Origin: Marinobacterium profundum
GTDB taxonomy: Bacteria; Pseudomonadota; Gammaproteobacteria; Pseudomonadales; Balneatricaceae
Length of the DNA: 43,742 bases
Assembly (NCBI RefSeq): GCF_001528745.1
Contig: NZ_BCNS01000165.1
Span: forward strand, 1 to 43,742
Direction of reading: 5' to 3'
Shown here: piece after piece, positions 32,764 to 43,454 of the stretch
Position numbering within the stretch: position 1 is the stretch's first letter
Layout of the letters: each line of letters starts with the position of its first letter
Translations under genes and position numbers: made by a program
The notes under the pieces: model-generated
What the model was told of the DNA's origin: nothing
What the model saw: only the letters and a program-made list of their open reading frames with translations
The model's database searches: none

Positions 32764-34938
32764 ATGTCCGAGCGATCTTTCAAGCGGGCGGCCCTGGCCC
32801 TGCTAGTTGCGACGGCTGCCTGTACGGCGCAGGCGCAGTCTTTCAATCGTATAGCCAGTTTCCCGGCGGCACAGAATTTTGCTGCCACTGAGGATGCTGC
32901 ACAGGAAACCTCGGCCGAAATTATAGCGGCTTCCGCTGATGGTCAGACGCTGATCTACTCGGACAGCCCGCGCGGCGGTTTGGGCTTTATCGATATCAGT
33001 GATGCAGCCAGGCCCCGCGGGGCGGGATTCGTGGATATGGGCGGCGAGCCGACCTCCGTGGCCACCGCTGGCGGCATGGTACTGGTGGGCGTCAATACCT
33101 CAGTAAGCTATACCACGCCCTCGGGTTTTCTGGCGGCGGTGTCCCTGCAGGATCAGACCGAAAAGGCACGTTGTGATCTGGGCGGGCAGCCGGATTCGGT
33201 TGCAGTGTCCAGAGATGGCCGTTTTGCCGCCGTGGCGATTGAAAACGAACGTGACGAAGAGCTGGGTGACGGTGCCCCCGGACAGTTGCCTGCGGGCTTT
33301 CTGGTTGTATTACCGTTACAGGATGGCATACCTCAGTGTTACGCGCTGCGCCGGGTCGAGCTGACCGGTCTGGCGGAGGTTGCCGGCGAGGATCCGGAAC
33401 CCGAGTTCGTGGATTTCAACAATAACAACGAGATCGTGGTCACGCTGCAGGAAAACAACCACCTGGTGATTCTGGCCGCCGAGAGCGGCGAGATCCTGCA
33501 TCACTTCAGTGCCGGGCACGTGAACCTTGCCGGCATTGATATCGCCAAAGACGGTCAGCTGGATTTCAGTGGCAGCCTGAATGGTGTAGCGCGTGAGCCG
33601 GATGCCGTGAAGTGGCTCGACGACGAGCGCTTCGTTACCGCCAACGAAGGCGATTACCAGGGCGGTTCCCGCGGCTTCAGCATCTTTCATAAAGATGGTC
33701 GGGTGCTATTTGAATCTGGTGCCGACTTCGAGCAGCGCATAGTGGCGGCGGGTCATTACCCGGAAAAACGCTCCGGCAAAAAGGGCGCCGAGCCTGAAGG
33801 TGTCGCAGTAGGCGTGTTCGGGGATGATCGTTATATCTTCGTGCTGTCCGAGCGGGCCTCAGTTATTGGTGTCTACCGCGATACCGGCGCCGCGCCTGAG
33901 TTCGTGCAGCTGCTGCCCTCTGGCATAGGTCCTGAGTCCGCGGTGGCAATTCCATCCCGCGGCTTGCTGGCCAGCGCCAATGAAAAGGATCTGATCGGGG
34001 ATGGCGGTGCCCGCGCTCACGTCATGCTCTATCGCCTGGAAGAGGCGGCCCCCACCTATCCGCAGCTACTGTCCGAACCTGATGCCAAGGGCATGCCGGT
34101 GGGCTGGGGCGCCTTGTCCGGCCTTGCGGCGGACCCCGGTGAACCCGGTCTGCTCTATGCGGTTAACGACAGCTTTTACAGTCAGCAGCCGACGATCTTC
34201 AGCATTGACGCCAACAGCACTCCGGCCCGCATCACAGCGGCGACTCTGGTGACCCGTGGGGGCAAGGCGGCGGAGAAACTGGATCTGGAAGGCGTCGTGG
34301 CCGATGGCGAGGATGGTTTCTGGCTCGCATCCGAAGGGCGTACGGACAAGGATATCCCCCACGCCATTTATCACACCAATGCCCAGGGCGAGATCGATCG
34401 CACTTTGAGCTTCCCGCCCGAACTGCTGCAGCATGAGAAGCGCTTTGGTGCTGAAGGTATCACCCTGATTGGTGACACTCTCTGGATTGCCCTGCAGCGT
34501 TCCTGGAAGGATGATCCGCAAAATACCGTCAAGCTGGTGTCCCATAACTTGAAAACTGGCCAGTGGGGCGCCGTGCGTTACCCGACCGAGACTGCCAAGC
34601 GCGGCTGGGTCGGGCTGTCCGAAATCAGTCTGGGGGAAGATGGCGTCTACATTATCGAGCGGGATAACCAGATCGGAGACCAGGCCCTGATCAAGCGGCT
34701 GTATCGGGTGGCGCTGGAAGAACTCAAGCCGGCGCCCCTGGGTTCGGAACTGCCGCTGGTCAGCAAGCAGCTGGTGCACGACTTTATCCCGGACCTCAAG
34801 GCGTTGAATGGCTTTGTGGTCGACAAGATAGAGGGCTTCGCACTGGATGCCGCCGGCAACGGCTTTGCGGTAACCGATAACGATGGTGTGGATGACAGCT
34901 CAGGCGAGACCTATTTCATCCGCACCGGAAAACTGTAA
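32764..34938 (+). CDS. secreted phytase-like esterase / beta-propeller protein
   Basis: 724 residues. A signal peptide (ALALLVATAACTAQAQ) is followed by an N-terminal beta-propeller region (about 40-410) with repeated strands such as GLGFIDISDAARPRG and DSVAVSRDGRFAAVAIENE. The C-terminal half (about 440-720) has the 'esterase-like activity of phytase' pattern: LDLEGVVADGEDGFWLASEG, HEKRFGAEGITLIGDTLWIA, LSEISLGEDGVYIIERDN and KIEGFALDAAGNGFAVTDN. Acidic residues in these loops are the expected calcium and substrate sites. ATG 32764 has GGAG 8 nt upstream. Likely periplasmic phosphoester hydrolysis; the substrate is not known. Followed by a clear terminator. Confidence 0.82.
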   Translation: MSERSFKRAALALLVATAACTAQAQSFNRIASFPAAQNFAATEDAAQETSAEIIAASADGQTLIYSDSPRGGLGFIDISDAARPRGAGFVDMGGEPTSVATAGGMVLVGVNTSVSYTTPSGFLAAVSLQDQTEKARCDLGGQPDSVAVSRDGRFAAVAIENERDEELGDGAPGQLPAGFLVVLPLQDGIPQCYALRRVELTGLAEVAGEDPEPEFVDFNNNNEIVVTLQENNHLVILAAESGEILHHFSAGHVNLAGIDIAKDGQLDFSGSLNGVAREPDAVKWLDDERFVTANEGDYQGGSRGFSIFHKDGRVLFESGADFEQRIVAAGHYPEKRSGKKGAEPEGVAVGVFGDDRYIFVLSERASVIGVYRDTGAAPEFVQLLPSGIGPESAVAIPSRGLLASANEKDLIGDGGARAHVMLYRLEEAAPTYPQLLSEPDAKGMPVGWGALSGLAADPGEPGLLYAVNDSFYSQQPTIFSIDANSTPARITAATLVTRGGKAAEKLDLEGVVADGEDGFWLASEGRTDKDIPHAIYHTNAQGEIDRTLSFPPELLQHEKRFGAEGITLIGDTLWIALQRSWKDDPQNTVKLVSHNLKTGQWGAVRYPTETAKRGWVGLSEISLGEDGVYIIERDNQIGDQALIKRLYRVALEELKPAPLGSELPLVSKQLVHDFIPDLKALNGFVVDKIEGFALDAAGNGFAVTDNDGVDDSSGETYFIRTGKL

Positions 34939-34966
34939 CCGGGAAGCACTTTTCGAATAGTCAGAG

Positions 34967-35000
34967 TCCGCAGTACCCTCCAGGGTGCTGCGGATTTTTT
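34967..35000 (+). terminator. terminator after phytase-like gene
   Basis: TCCGCAGTACCCT (34967-34979) pairs with AGGGTGCTGCGGA (34982-34994; one mismatched pair) and is followed by six T (34995-35000). It lies 30 bp after the stop codon. Confidence 0.88.
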
Positions 35001-35043
35001 CGTCTGAGGCCTTACAGGCTTTGCATGCGCATCGGGCTGGGTG

Positions 35044-35727
35044 TCAGGTCGGGCTGCGCAGCTGTAACCTGGCCAGACTCTCGGCCAGCGCCAGGGCGCT
35101 GACTACCGGGTCTATCACCGGCAGACCGAAGCTGCGCTGCAGGTCGGCTGCCCGGCCGGTGAGACCGCCGGAGCCCAGCACTATGGTTTTGGCGCCATCC
35201 TGCTCAATCGCAGTACGAATACAGGCGGCTATTTTTTCCGCGGCCTGAGCGCCATCGCCTGCCGCCTCGGCCACGCCAATGCCAGCGGCGTGTACGCAGG
35301 CCTGATCCGACGCGCCGTAGCGCGTCAGCATGCTCCTAATTCCGGGAACGGCGGCATGAACGGTTGTGACTATGGCAAAACGCCCTGGTAGCGCACGTGC
35401 GGCGAATAGGGCTGCCTCGCACAGGCCAATCACGGGTACCCGCATAGATTCGCGCAGTGACTGCAGTTCAATATCATCGAAACAGGCCAGGATCAGGGCA
35501 TCATAGCCCTGACAGGCGCGGCTGTTCACCAGGGTCTGCAACTGGATGGCGGCGGCATCTCGATCCGCTTTGCACTCGATGGCGTAGGGGCCGGCCGGCG
35601 GGTTGATGCAGTGCAATTCGGTTTCGGCCGATATGGTCGTGCCTGCCACCTGCTGCATCTGGCGAGTCAGTGCGGCATTGGTATTGGGGTTGATCAGCAG
35701 AAGCCGCAGCGGCGGGGGGTTGTTCAT
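35044..35727 (-). CDS. Asp/Glu/hydantoin racemase-family protein
   Basis: 227 residues. LLLINPNTNAALTRQM is the family opening and LILACFDD supplies the first catalytic cysteine. The second catalytic position, usually LGC-AG in hydantoin and allantoin racemases, reads VLGSGGLTGR, so the cysteine is replaced by serine. A two-base racemisation is therefore doubtful; a one-sided epimerase, lyase or decarboxylase-like activity is possible. The start is ATG 35725-35727, with GGAG 6 nt upstream; the long upstream extension is not supported. Convergent with the phytase-like gene and divergent from the molybdopterin-domain gene. Confidence 0.82.
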   Translation of the reverse strand: MNNPPPLRLLLINPNTNAALTRQMQQVAGTTISAETELHCINPPAGPYAIECKADRDAAAIQLQTLVNSRACQGYDALILACFDDIELQSLRESMRVPVIGLCEAALFAARALPGRFAIVTTVHAAVPGIRSMLTRYGASDQACVHAAGIGVAEAAGDGAQAAEKIAACIRTAIEQDGAKTIVLGSGGLTGRAADLQRSFGLPVIDPVVSALALAESLARLQLRSPT

Positions 35728-35956
35728 CAATATCTCCGGGCGAGTGCAGGCAGCAGACTGCGCCTGCTTTGCTGTTATTAGGTGTGCTTTGGCAGCAGGG
35801 TCTTTACGCCGGCGGCGAAGACGCAAGGATGCAGGGTTGATCGGGGTTTTATCCTGACTCATGAATCAGGATCGGAATTCAGTCAACTATTTATTTGCGA
35901 GATTTTCCGACTTTACCGATAATGAATGGACTTTATAAGGATATTGGGTCGCAATC

Positions 35957-36463
35957 ATGTATTTTGCGCGTTCTTTCGTAACGACCTGCCTGCTGTTGGT
36001 TTTGGGTCTTCAGACCATGGCAGATACTCTGCCGCAGCCTTCAGGTCCGGTGATTCTCACCGTGGAAGGAGCCCTGAGCAACACCAACGGCAACGGCGTT
36101 GCCCGCTTTGACCGTGAGATGCTGGAAGATCTGTCTTTGCACCATACGCGCACTGATACGCCCTGGACTGAAGGCATTGTGGACTTTGAAGGCCCGCTTG
36201 GGCGTCGTGTGCTCGATTTTGTCGGCGCCAAAGGTGAAACCCTGATAGTGACGGCTCTGAACGACTACAGCACGGAAGTGCCCTTAGCTGATTTCTATAG
36301 CTATGATGTAATCTTGGCGCTGAAGATGGATGGTCAATACATTCGTATTCGTGACAAGGGGCCGATATTTATTATCTATCCGTTTGCGGAGTTCCCCGCA
36401 CTGCAGACAGAAATTATCCATAACCGGTCGGTTTGGCAGCTTAAAAGCATCCGCGTACAGTAA
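35957..36463 (+). CDS. periplasmic molybdopterin-domain-like protein, kinase partner
   Basis: 168 residues. The first ~22 form a signal peptide (TTCLLLVLGLQTMA). The mature part resembles a single oxidoreductase molybdopterin-binding (sulfite-oxidase-like) domain, with ILTVEGAL at the front, LTVTALNDYSTEVPLADF-like strands in the middle and DKGPIFIIYPFAEFP at the end. The only cysteine is in the signal peptide, so the usual Mo-ligating cysteine is missing. It lies 30 bp before a membrane hybrid kinase on the same strand, a pairing that suggests a ligand-binding accessory rather than an enzyme. The ribosome site is weak. The family call is moderately sure. Confidence 0.7.
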   Translation: MYFARSFVTTCLLLVLGLQTMADTLPQPSGPVILTVEGALSNTNGNGVARFDREMLEDLSLHHTRTDTPWTEGIVDFEGPLGRRVLDFVGAKGETLIVTALNDYSTEVPLADFYSYDVILALKMDGQYIRIRDKGPIFIIYPFAEFPALQTEIIHNRSVWQLKSIRVQ

Positions 36464-36493
36464 TAGCTACGCACGGGTGGCGGAGGATAAAGA

Positions 36494-38797
36494 TTGCGAT
36501 TTCAAGTACCCGCATGGTCTTCTGCCAAACCCAGGCGTGGCTCCGTTTTAATTCTTCTGGTTGTTTCGCTGGTGTGTCTGCTGACCTCGCTGGCACTATT
36601 CAAAACGCTGGTGGATCGCCAGCAGGTGCTGTTCGAGGTCGCCACCGAAGAGGCGCTCTGGTCTGCCTACCAGATTGACCGCGAAAGCCTGAAACTTAAA
36701 AATGCCATTCACAACTATGCCAGTCATGAAGATGAGGAGTTGCTGGACGAGGTGGAGGTGCGTTTCGAAATTCTCTACAGTCGCGTCGGGTTGCTGGAGC
36801 AGGGCGAGCTGGGAGCGGTATATCGGCGCGAGGCGGAGCTTGCCCGCCGGGTAACGGGTTTTCGCACCGCGATCAGCGCCATGGAGGTGGTATTGCCGTC
36901 ACTGCGTGAGCAGGGGCCTGTTGCCACCGCCGGGCTGATCGCCATGGCGACCGAGATTAACGACAGTGCCGAGGCGCTGATCTTCAAGGTGCTGCAGCTG
37001 CGCGCCGAGCAAAAAACCGCCAGTCGTAACGAATTTTTCGAACTGCTGGGCTACCTCAGCAGCATGGGCACCCTGCTGCTGCTGGGCATTGGTTCCATCA
37101 TCGCGCTGCTGTTTCGACAGATGATACTTGAACAGCGCTCCCGCGAGCAGGCCGAACAGCTCAGTGAGAAGCTCAGAATCAGCGCTGCCGAAGCCGAAAC
37201 CGCAAACCAGGCTAAGTCCGAATTTCTGGCGACCATGAGCCATGAGATTCGCACCCCCATGAATGGCGTAATCGGCATGAGCAGCCTGCTGCTCGACACG
37301 CCGTTACAGCCACAGCAGCGTCATTATGCGAAAACCATCGGCGACTCGGCCGATGCCCTGCTGAAAATTCTCAACGATGTGCTGGATATCTCCAAGATGG
37401 AGGCGGGCCACCTTGAGCTGGAACAGGCGGAGTTTGATCTGCAGGAACTACTCGTCGGCAGTGTCGAATTACTGGCCGTATCACTCGACAGCAGCCAGGT
37501 TCACCTGAGTCTGGAGGCTGAGCCGGCCGTGCGCGGTCACTACTGCGGCGATGCCGGGCGTCTGCGCCAGGTGTTACTGAATCTGCTTGGCAACGCAGTG
37601 AAATTCACTGAACGGGGGCATGTGCGACTGCGGGTCAGTCCGGTGCCCGGTGAGCGACCGGGGTGGCAGAGTCTGCTGTTCGAAGTTGAGGACACCGGCA
37701 TAGGTATAACACCGGAGGCCCAGTCGCGGCTGTTTTCCATGTTTGTGCAGGGTGATGCCGGTACAGCCAGGCGTTATGGTGGCACCGGGCTGGGGCTGGC
37801 GATCTGCCAGCGCATTATCGAACAGATGCAGGGCACCATTGGCTTTGACAGCCAGGCGGGAAAGGGCAGCCGTTTCTGGTTCCGGATTGAGCTGGAGCAC
37901 AGTACCCCCGGTGAAATGACGGCTGCGGATGTCGATGAGGGGGCCATAGTCGCAGCGCTCAGAGCTCGCCCCATGCAGGTGCTGGTGGTCGAGGATAATC
38001 GGGTTAATCAGCAGGTGGCTCAGGGTATTCTGACTTTTCTTGGACAGCAGAGCACACTGGCCGAGGATGGTTTGCTGGCGCTGGAATGTCTTGAGCGTGA
38101 TCATTTCGATCTGGTGCTAATGGATGTGCAGATGCCGAACATGGATGGGCTCGAAGCTACCCGGGCGATCCGCAACCTGCCAGCGCCACAGAATACTGTG
38201 CCTATTATCGGTATGACCGCCAATGTCATGGAGGAGGACCAGCGTGCCTGCCGTGACGCTGGCATGGATGCCTGTCTGTCCAAACCGGTTCGACGCCAGA
38301 GCCTGGCCAGCATGCTGCATCGAATATGCCTGCAGCTCGAGCCGGCAACGGGTATCGAACCTGTGCCTGCAGGCATTGTCATTGAAGCACAAGAGAGTGA
38401 GCCCCAAGGTGCTTTGGATGTGGCCGCACTGCTGGATGCAAGTCGACTGGACACCGCCCTGCTTGGATCACTGGCGGATACCCTGGGTACCGACGACTGT
38501 ATTGATTTGCTGGCGGACTTTCGTGCCAGTTTGGCCGACTACCGGGCGCGCCTGGATACAGCGCTGCTACAGGCCGATCGGGGTGAAATAAAGCGCCTCT
38601 GTCATGGTGCGCGCGGGGCTGCATTGAATCTGGGCTTTGTGCAGCTGAGCCGTGAGCTGGCGGCAGTGGAGGCCGCCATCACCCAGGGGATAGATATCGA
38701 TGTACCGCTGGCACAGCTGCAACACGGCTTTGCCGCCGCCGAAGCCATTACGGCGCCGGCCATTCTGCGCCAGGTACTGGATGCCACTGATGTCTGA
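36494..38797 (+). CDS. membrane hybrid histidine kinase with receiver and HPt
   Basis: 767 residues from TTG 36494, chosen because GGAGG (36482-36486) is 7 nt before it and no nearer ATG fits. Two membrane helices (about 17-38 and 187-210) enclose a helical periplasmic sensor region. The cytoplasmic part has phospho-acceptor His250 ([12 protein letters not shown]), ATP-binding boxes [16 protein letters not shown] and GGTGLGLAI, a receiver with Asp544 ([11 protein letters not shown]), and a C-terminal HPt domain with His704 ([14 protein letters not shown]). It carries a full His-Asp-His relay and so needs only a final response regulator, which is not nearby. The preceding periplasmic protein is its likely sensory partner. 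Confidence 0.92.
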   Translation: MRFQVPAWSSAKPRRGSVLILLVVSLVCLLTSLALFKTLVDRQQVLFEVATEEALWSAYQIDRESLKLKNAIHNYASHEDEELLDEVEVRFEILYSRVGLLEQGELGAVYRREAELARRVTGFRTAISAMEVVLPSLREQGPVATAGLIAMATEINDSAEALIFKVLQLRAEQKTASRNEFFELLGYLSSMGTLLLLGIGSIIALLFRQMILEQRSREQAEQLSEKLRISAAEAETANQAKSEFLATMSHEIRTPMNGVIGMSSLLLDTPLQPQQRHYAKTIGDSADALLKILNDVLDISKMEAGHLELEQAEFDLQELLVGSVELLAVSLDSSQVHLSLEAEPAVRGHYCGDAGRLRQVLLNLLGNAVKFTERGHVRLRVSPVPGERPGWQSLLFEVEDTGIGITPEAQSRLFSMFVQGDAGTARRYGGTGLGLAICQRIIEQMQGTIGFDSQAGKGSRFWFRIELEHSTPGEMTAADVDEGAIVAALRARPMQVLVVEDNRVNQQVAQGILTFLGQQSTLAEDGLLALECLERDHFDLVLMDVQMPNMDGLEATRAIRNLPAPQNTVPIIGMTANVMEEDQRACRDAGMDACLSKPVRRQSLASMLHRICLQLEPATGIEPVPAGIVIEAQESEPQGALDVAALLDASRLDTALLGSLADTLGTDDCIDLLADFRASLADYRARLDTALLQADRGEIKRLCHGARGAALNLGFVQLSRELAAVEAAITQGIDIDVPLAQLQHGFAAAEAITAPAILRQVLDATDV

Positions 38798-38867
38798 GGT
38801 TCGGCGCGGGGCCCGGATTGGTTTATCATGGGCGGCTGTCAGTCTTTTGTTTACCTGGAGCGGCTAA

Positions 38868-39505
<638 letters not shown>

Positions 39506-39551
39506 TCCCCGTCTTTTTGTTCGCAGTTTACTACCTTTTTTGAGGTTCAAG

Positions 39552-39764
39552 ATGGCACGAGTAACAGTTGAAGATTGCCTGGAAAACGTTGATAACCGTT
39601 TCGAACTCGTCATGGTTGCAGCTAAACGTGCGCGTCAGCTGGCCACTGGTGGTAAAGAAGCCAAGGTTGACTGGGAAAATGACAAGGTTACCGTCGTTGC
39701 CTTGCGTGAAATCGCTGAAGGTTTTACCGATAAAAGCGTACTGGAAGATCGGGAAGAAGACTGA
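39552..39764 (+). CDS. rpoZ: RNA polymerase omega subunit
   Basis: 70 residues. [20 protein letters not shown], then AAKRARQL and [13 protein letters not shown], are the standard omega sequence. Omega folds around the beta-prime C-terminus and contributes to the ppGpp site. ATG 39552 has GAGG 6 nt upstream; the in-frame ATG at 39540 adds four residues and is unlikely. Slightly shorter than the E. coli protein at the C-terminus. Confidence 0.97.
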   Translation: MARVTVEDCLENVDNRFELVMVAAKRARQLATGGKEAKVDWENDKVTVVALREIAEGFTDKSVLEDREED

Positions 39765-39850
39765 TCTTCCAGAAAGCTTCGCGATACGGCATCATTTCAG
39801 GTAAAACTCGAGGGAATAGCCGACGCTAGCCCCGTATTACCGGAGTCTCG

Positions 39851-41974
39851 ATGCCAACCATAGACGCACTTTGTCAGCGACTGACCGAATATCTCGAGCA
39901 GGAACAGATCCGCAAAGTGCGGCGCGCCTACTATTTTGCCGAGCAGGCGCACGACGGGCAGCGGCGCAAGAGCGGCGAGCCCTATGTGACCCACCCCCTG
40001 GCGGCGGCCGGCATTCTGGCCGGCATGCACATGGACCATCAGAGCCTGATGGCAGCCATGCTGCACGACGTTATCGAAGACACCGAAATCAATTATGACT
40101 CCATTGAGTCGCAGTTTGGCAGTGCGGTGGCGGACATCGTCGACGGCGTTTCCAAGCTGACTCATCTGGAGTTTGAAACCAAGGCAGAAGCCCAGGCGGA
40201 AAACTTCCAGAAAATGGTGCTGGCCATGGCCGAGGATATCCGGGTTATCCTGGTGAAACTGGCTGATCGGCTGCACAACATGCGTACCCTCGGCGCCATG
40301 CCAGCGGTAAAACAGCGTCGCATTGCCCGCGAAACCCTCGATATCTACGCCCCCATTGCCGCCCGTCTGGGCATGCGTGACCTGCAAGTTGAACTGGAGG
40401 ACCTGGCGTTCCAGTCCTATTACCCGATGCGTGCCCGTTATATCCGCCGTGCGGTAGTGAAAGCGCGTGGGCAGCGTCGTGACATCATCACCGAAATTCA
40501 GCAAACAGTGCAGCGCAGACTGGATGAAGAAGGCCTCAAGGGTGTAGTCACCGGGCGGGAAAAACACCTCTACAGTGTCTATCGCAAGATGCGCCAGCAA
40601 CGCAAGTCCTTCTCTGAGATCATGGACATGTTTGCGTTTCGCATCGTTACCGACAAGGTGGACGACTGCTACCGCATTCTGGGTGCCGTGCACAATCTTT
40701 ACAAGCCGGTGCCGGGTCGTTTCAAGGACTACATAGCCATTCCCAAGGCTAACGGTTACCAGTCACTGCACACCGATCTGTTTGGCACCCGTGATATCGC
40801 ACTGGAGATGCAGATCCGCACCCGTGAAATGGATGCCGTTGCCAGCCAGGGCATCGCCGAGCACAGCCATTACAAGGCCTACGGCGGCTCCGACAGTGCT
40901 GTTGGCTCCTACAATCGGGCCCGCAAGTGGGTGCAGGGGCTGCTGGAAATGCAGCGTAACGCCGGCGACTCGATGGAGTTTATCGAACACGTTAAAAAGG
41001 ATCTGTTCCCTGATGAGGTTTATGTGTTCACGCCTCAGGGACGCATTCTTGAACTGCCGCGTGGCGCCACCCCGGTAGACTTTGCCTACGCCGTGCATAC
41101 CGATATTGGTAATTCCTGCGTGTCCTGCCGTATTAATCGGCGCCTGGCGCCGCTGTCCGAGCCTCTGTTCAGTGGCGCTACTGTCGAGATCATTACCACC
41201 CCCAGTGCCCAGCCCAACATGGCCTGGCTGAATTTTGTCGTCACCGGCAAGGCACGCGCAAGCATTCGCCATTTCCTCAAGAATCAGCAGCGTCACGAGT
41301 CGGTGGAGATGGGGCGGCGGCTGCTGAATCAGTTCCTGGGCAACTATGGCATCAGTCTGGACGGGGTGGAGCGCGGTCGCTTGGCGGCTGTGCTCAAGGA
41401 TGCGGAGCTGCGGGTGCTGGACGACCTGCTGGAAGATATTGGCATGGGCAATCGCATGGCCTATGTGGTTGCGCGGCGTCTGAAGCCCGAAACCCCGGTC
41501 GGGGAAGATGATCTTGCCGCGGTGCGCCGCGGCAACAAGCCGCTGGCGATTCAGGGCACCGAAGGCATGGTGCTGAATTATGCCAAGTGCTGCCACCCGA
41601 TTCCCGGTGACACCATCGTTGCCCATATCAGCACCGGCCGCGGCCTGGTGATCCATCGTACGGACTGTCGCAATATTGGCTATCTGCGCGATGATCCGGA
41701 AAAATGCATTTACCTCGAATGGTCCAAGAGCATTGATGATGAGTTCCGCGTCAGTCTCAGGCTCGAAGTCATGTCGCAGCGCGGTATTATCGCCAGCCTT
41801 GCGACTACTGTGGCGACAGCCGGTGCTAATATTATTAAGATCGACAGCGGCGAGAAGGACGGGCAGCTGAGTCAGGTGCAGCTGGATATCTCGGTGCAGA
41901 ATCGGGTGCATTTGGCCTCGGTGATGAAAAAGCTGCGTGTCATCAAGGCCGTGAATCATATCCAGCGGCAATAG
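39851..41974 (+). CDS. spoT: bifunctional (p)ppGpp synthetase/hydrolase SpoT
   Basis: 707 residues. Domains in order: HD hydrolase (about 20-160; HDVIEDT and KLADRLHNMRTL), synthetase (about 225-350; GREKHLYSVYRKM and YIAIPKANGYQSLHTDLFG), TGS (about 390-450; PVDFAYAVHTDIGNSC), a conserved Cys-containing region (YAKCCHPIPGD) and a C-terminal ACT domain. The HD residues are intact, so it is a hydrolase-competent SpoT and not a RelA. ATG 39851 has CCGGAG upstream. It follows rpoZ by 86 bp and is co-transcribed with it. Confidence 0.97.
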   Translation: MPTIDALCQRLTEYLEQEQIRKVRRAYYFAEQAHDGQRRKSGEPYVTHPLAAAGILAGMHMDHQSLMAAMLHDVIEDTEINYDSIESQFGSAVADIVDGVSKLTHLEFETKAEAQAENFQKMVLAMAEDIRVILVKLADRLHNMRTLGAMPAVKQRRIARETLDIYAPIAARLGMRDLQVELEDLAFQSYYPMRARYIRRAVVKARGQRRDIITEIQQTVQRRLDEEGLKGVVTGREKHLYSVYRKMRQQRKSFSEIMDMFAFRIVTDKVDDCYRILGAVHNLYKPVPGRFKDYIAIPKANGYQSLHTDLFGTRDIALEMQIRTREMDAVASQGIAEHSHYKAYGGSDSAVGSYNRARKWVQGLLEMQRNAGDSMEFIEHVKKDLFPDEVYVFTPQGRILELPRGATPVDFAYAVHTDIGNSCVSCRINRRLAPLSEPLFSGATVEIITTPSAQPNMAWLNFVVTGKARASIRHFLKNQQRHESVEMGRRLLNQFLGNYGISLDGVERGRLAAVLKDAELRVLDDLLEDIGMGNRMAYVVARRLKPETPVGEDDLAAVRRGNKPLAIQGTEGMVLNYAKCCHPIPGDTIVAHISTGRGLVIHRTDCRNIGYLRDDPEKCIYLEWSKSIDDEFRVSLRLEVMSQRGIIASLATTVATAGANIIKIDSGEKDGQLSQVQLDISVQNRVHLASVMKKLRVIKAVNHIQRQ

Positions 41975-42078
41975 GCGGCGTGGATGGCCGCTCAGGCCAG
42001 AGCCCAGAGCTCTGGTGACAATATGCCGTAGTGTCAGTTAACTCTAAGCTGGCCGAACAATCGAAGGGAGAAAGCGAT

Positions 42079-43404
42079 TTGGCAATTGGTGTACGTTCGC
42101 TGGAAGGTGACGCCCAGTATGAGGGTATAGCCCGTCTTCTGCTGATGCATGATGGTGACGGCAAAGTACTGGTGCTGCTGCCCTGGGAAGGCTTGCTGAA
42201 CCTTGAAGCCATCTGGAGGGGTTCGAGTCGGCAATTGCAGCCGGCCCGCAGTGAGGATGCCGTGCGTTTTTTCAGCCAGCCGGGGCTGAATCAGGAACTG
42301 GGTCTGCGCAAGCTGTTTTCCCTGCCGCTCTACATAGACCTTTCGCTGCAGTCCCGCGTTGAGCTTAAAGCCTACGAGCCCCATTCCGGCCGCACTTTTA
42401 GCCTTCCTGGTTCCTGGCTGAGCGAAGGCCATATAGAGGCGTATCCGCTGGCGCTGACCCGCGCCTATATTGATGCTTGCCAGCCTACCGGTGACGATCG
42501 CACGGTGATCACCCGGGCGGTGGAAAAATTCACCGCGCTGCGCATCCGGCAGCGGCTTGAAGATACCCTGGGATTACCCTCTTTTTCGCCCACCATGCAG
42601 AAAATTCTGATGATGCGCTGCGACCCTGAAGCCGGCGTCGATACGCTGGTACCTGTGGTGCGGCTGGATCCGAGCCTGTCGGCCCAGGTGATGAGCTGGG
42701 CGTCTTCATCCTACTATGCGGTACCCGGCAAGGTGCATTCGCTGGAGGATGCCATTATCCGCGTGCTGGGTTTCGATCTGGTGGTCAATCTGGCGCTGGG
42801 TGTGGCGCTGGGCAAAACGCTGCAGATGCCCAATGACACGCCCCGCGGTGCCACTGATTACTGGCAGGAGGCGGTCTATACGGCGACCCTGGCCGAGCGT
42901 CTGTGCCGCAAAATGCCGATGGCTGAAAGGCTGCGGCCTGGTCTGGCCTATCTGGCCGGGCTGTTGCACAACTTTGGCTATCTGGTGCTGGCGCATCTGT
43001 TTCCGCCACATTTCTCGCTGCTGTCGCGCTATATCGAGGCTAACCCGCATATTGGGACCGAATATATCGAGAAGCAGGTGCTGAACGTGACGCGTGAGCT
43101 GATGGGTAGCTGGCTGCTTGAAAGCTGGACGGTACCGGCGGAGGTCTGTGTGGCGGTGCGGCGTCAGAACGAGGTCGATTATGACGGCGAGCACTGCGGC
43201 TATGCCCGTCTGGTGCATCTGAGTAACCGTCTGTTGCGTGAGCAGGGGCTGAGCGACGGCCCCATCGAGAATATCCCGGCGGGGCTGACCGAATCCCTAG
43301 GACTGAGCCGCGGCGTGATCAGCGAAGCCATGGAGCACTTGCTGGAATCACGGGAAGTGCTGGGGGAAGTGACCCAGGTGCTGGGCGGGCAGCGCGCGAG
43401 TTAG
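42079..43404 (+). CDS. HDOD-domain protein with YbaK-like N-terminus
   Basis: 441 residues. I start at TTG 42079 because AAGGGAG (42064-42070) is 8 nt before it; the GTG at 42031 has no ribosome site. The N-terminal ~130 residues (IARLLLMHDGDGKVLVLLPW, FSLPLYIDLSL) have the pattern of a degenerate YbaK/aminoacyl-tRNA-deacylase-like domain. The HDOD domain follows (about 160-400): LPSFSPTMQKILMM, VVRLDPSLSAQVMSWASS, AIIRVLGFDLVVNLALGVAL and LLHNFGYLVLAHLFP. HDOD proteins lack most HD metal ligands and act as signalling scaffolds in stress, motility or biofilm control. The YbaK reading is tentative. Confidence 0.8.
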   Translation: MAIGVRSLEGDAQYEGIARLLLMHDGDGKVLVLLPWEGLLNLEAIWRGSSRQLQPARSEDAVRFFSQPGLNQELGLRKLFSLPLYIDLSLQSRVELKAYEPHSGRTFSLPGSWLSEGHIEAYPLALTRAYIDACQPTGDDRTVITRAVEKFTALRIRQRLEDTLGLPSFSPTMQKILMMRCDPEAGVDTLVPVVRLDPSLSAQVMSWASSSYYAVPGKVHSLEDAIIRVLGFDLVVNLALGVALGKTLQMPNDTPRGATDYWQEAVYTATLAERLCRKMPMAERLRPGLAYLAGLLHNFGYLVLAHLFPPHFSLLSRYIEANPHIGTEYIEKQVLNVTRELMGSWLLESWTVPAEVCVAVRRQNEVDYDGEHCGYARLVHLSNRLLREQGLSDGPIENIPAGLTESLGLSRGVISEAMEHLLESREVLGEVTQVLGGQRAS

Positions 43405-43454
43405 AGCAGCCTGCCTGCCTTTCCCTCGCGACGCTCAGCTAAGCCCTAAGGCTG

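Noticed and set aside
40763-41971. 402-codon frame opposite spoT
   Set aside because: Antisense shadow of spoT; composition is explained by the codon pattern of the sense gene.
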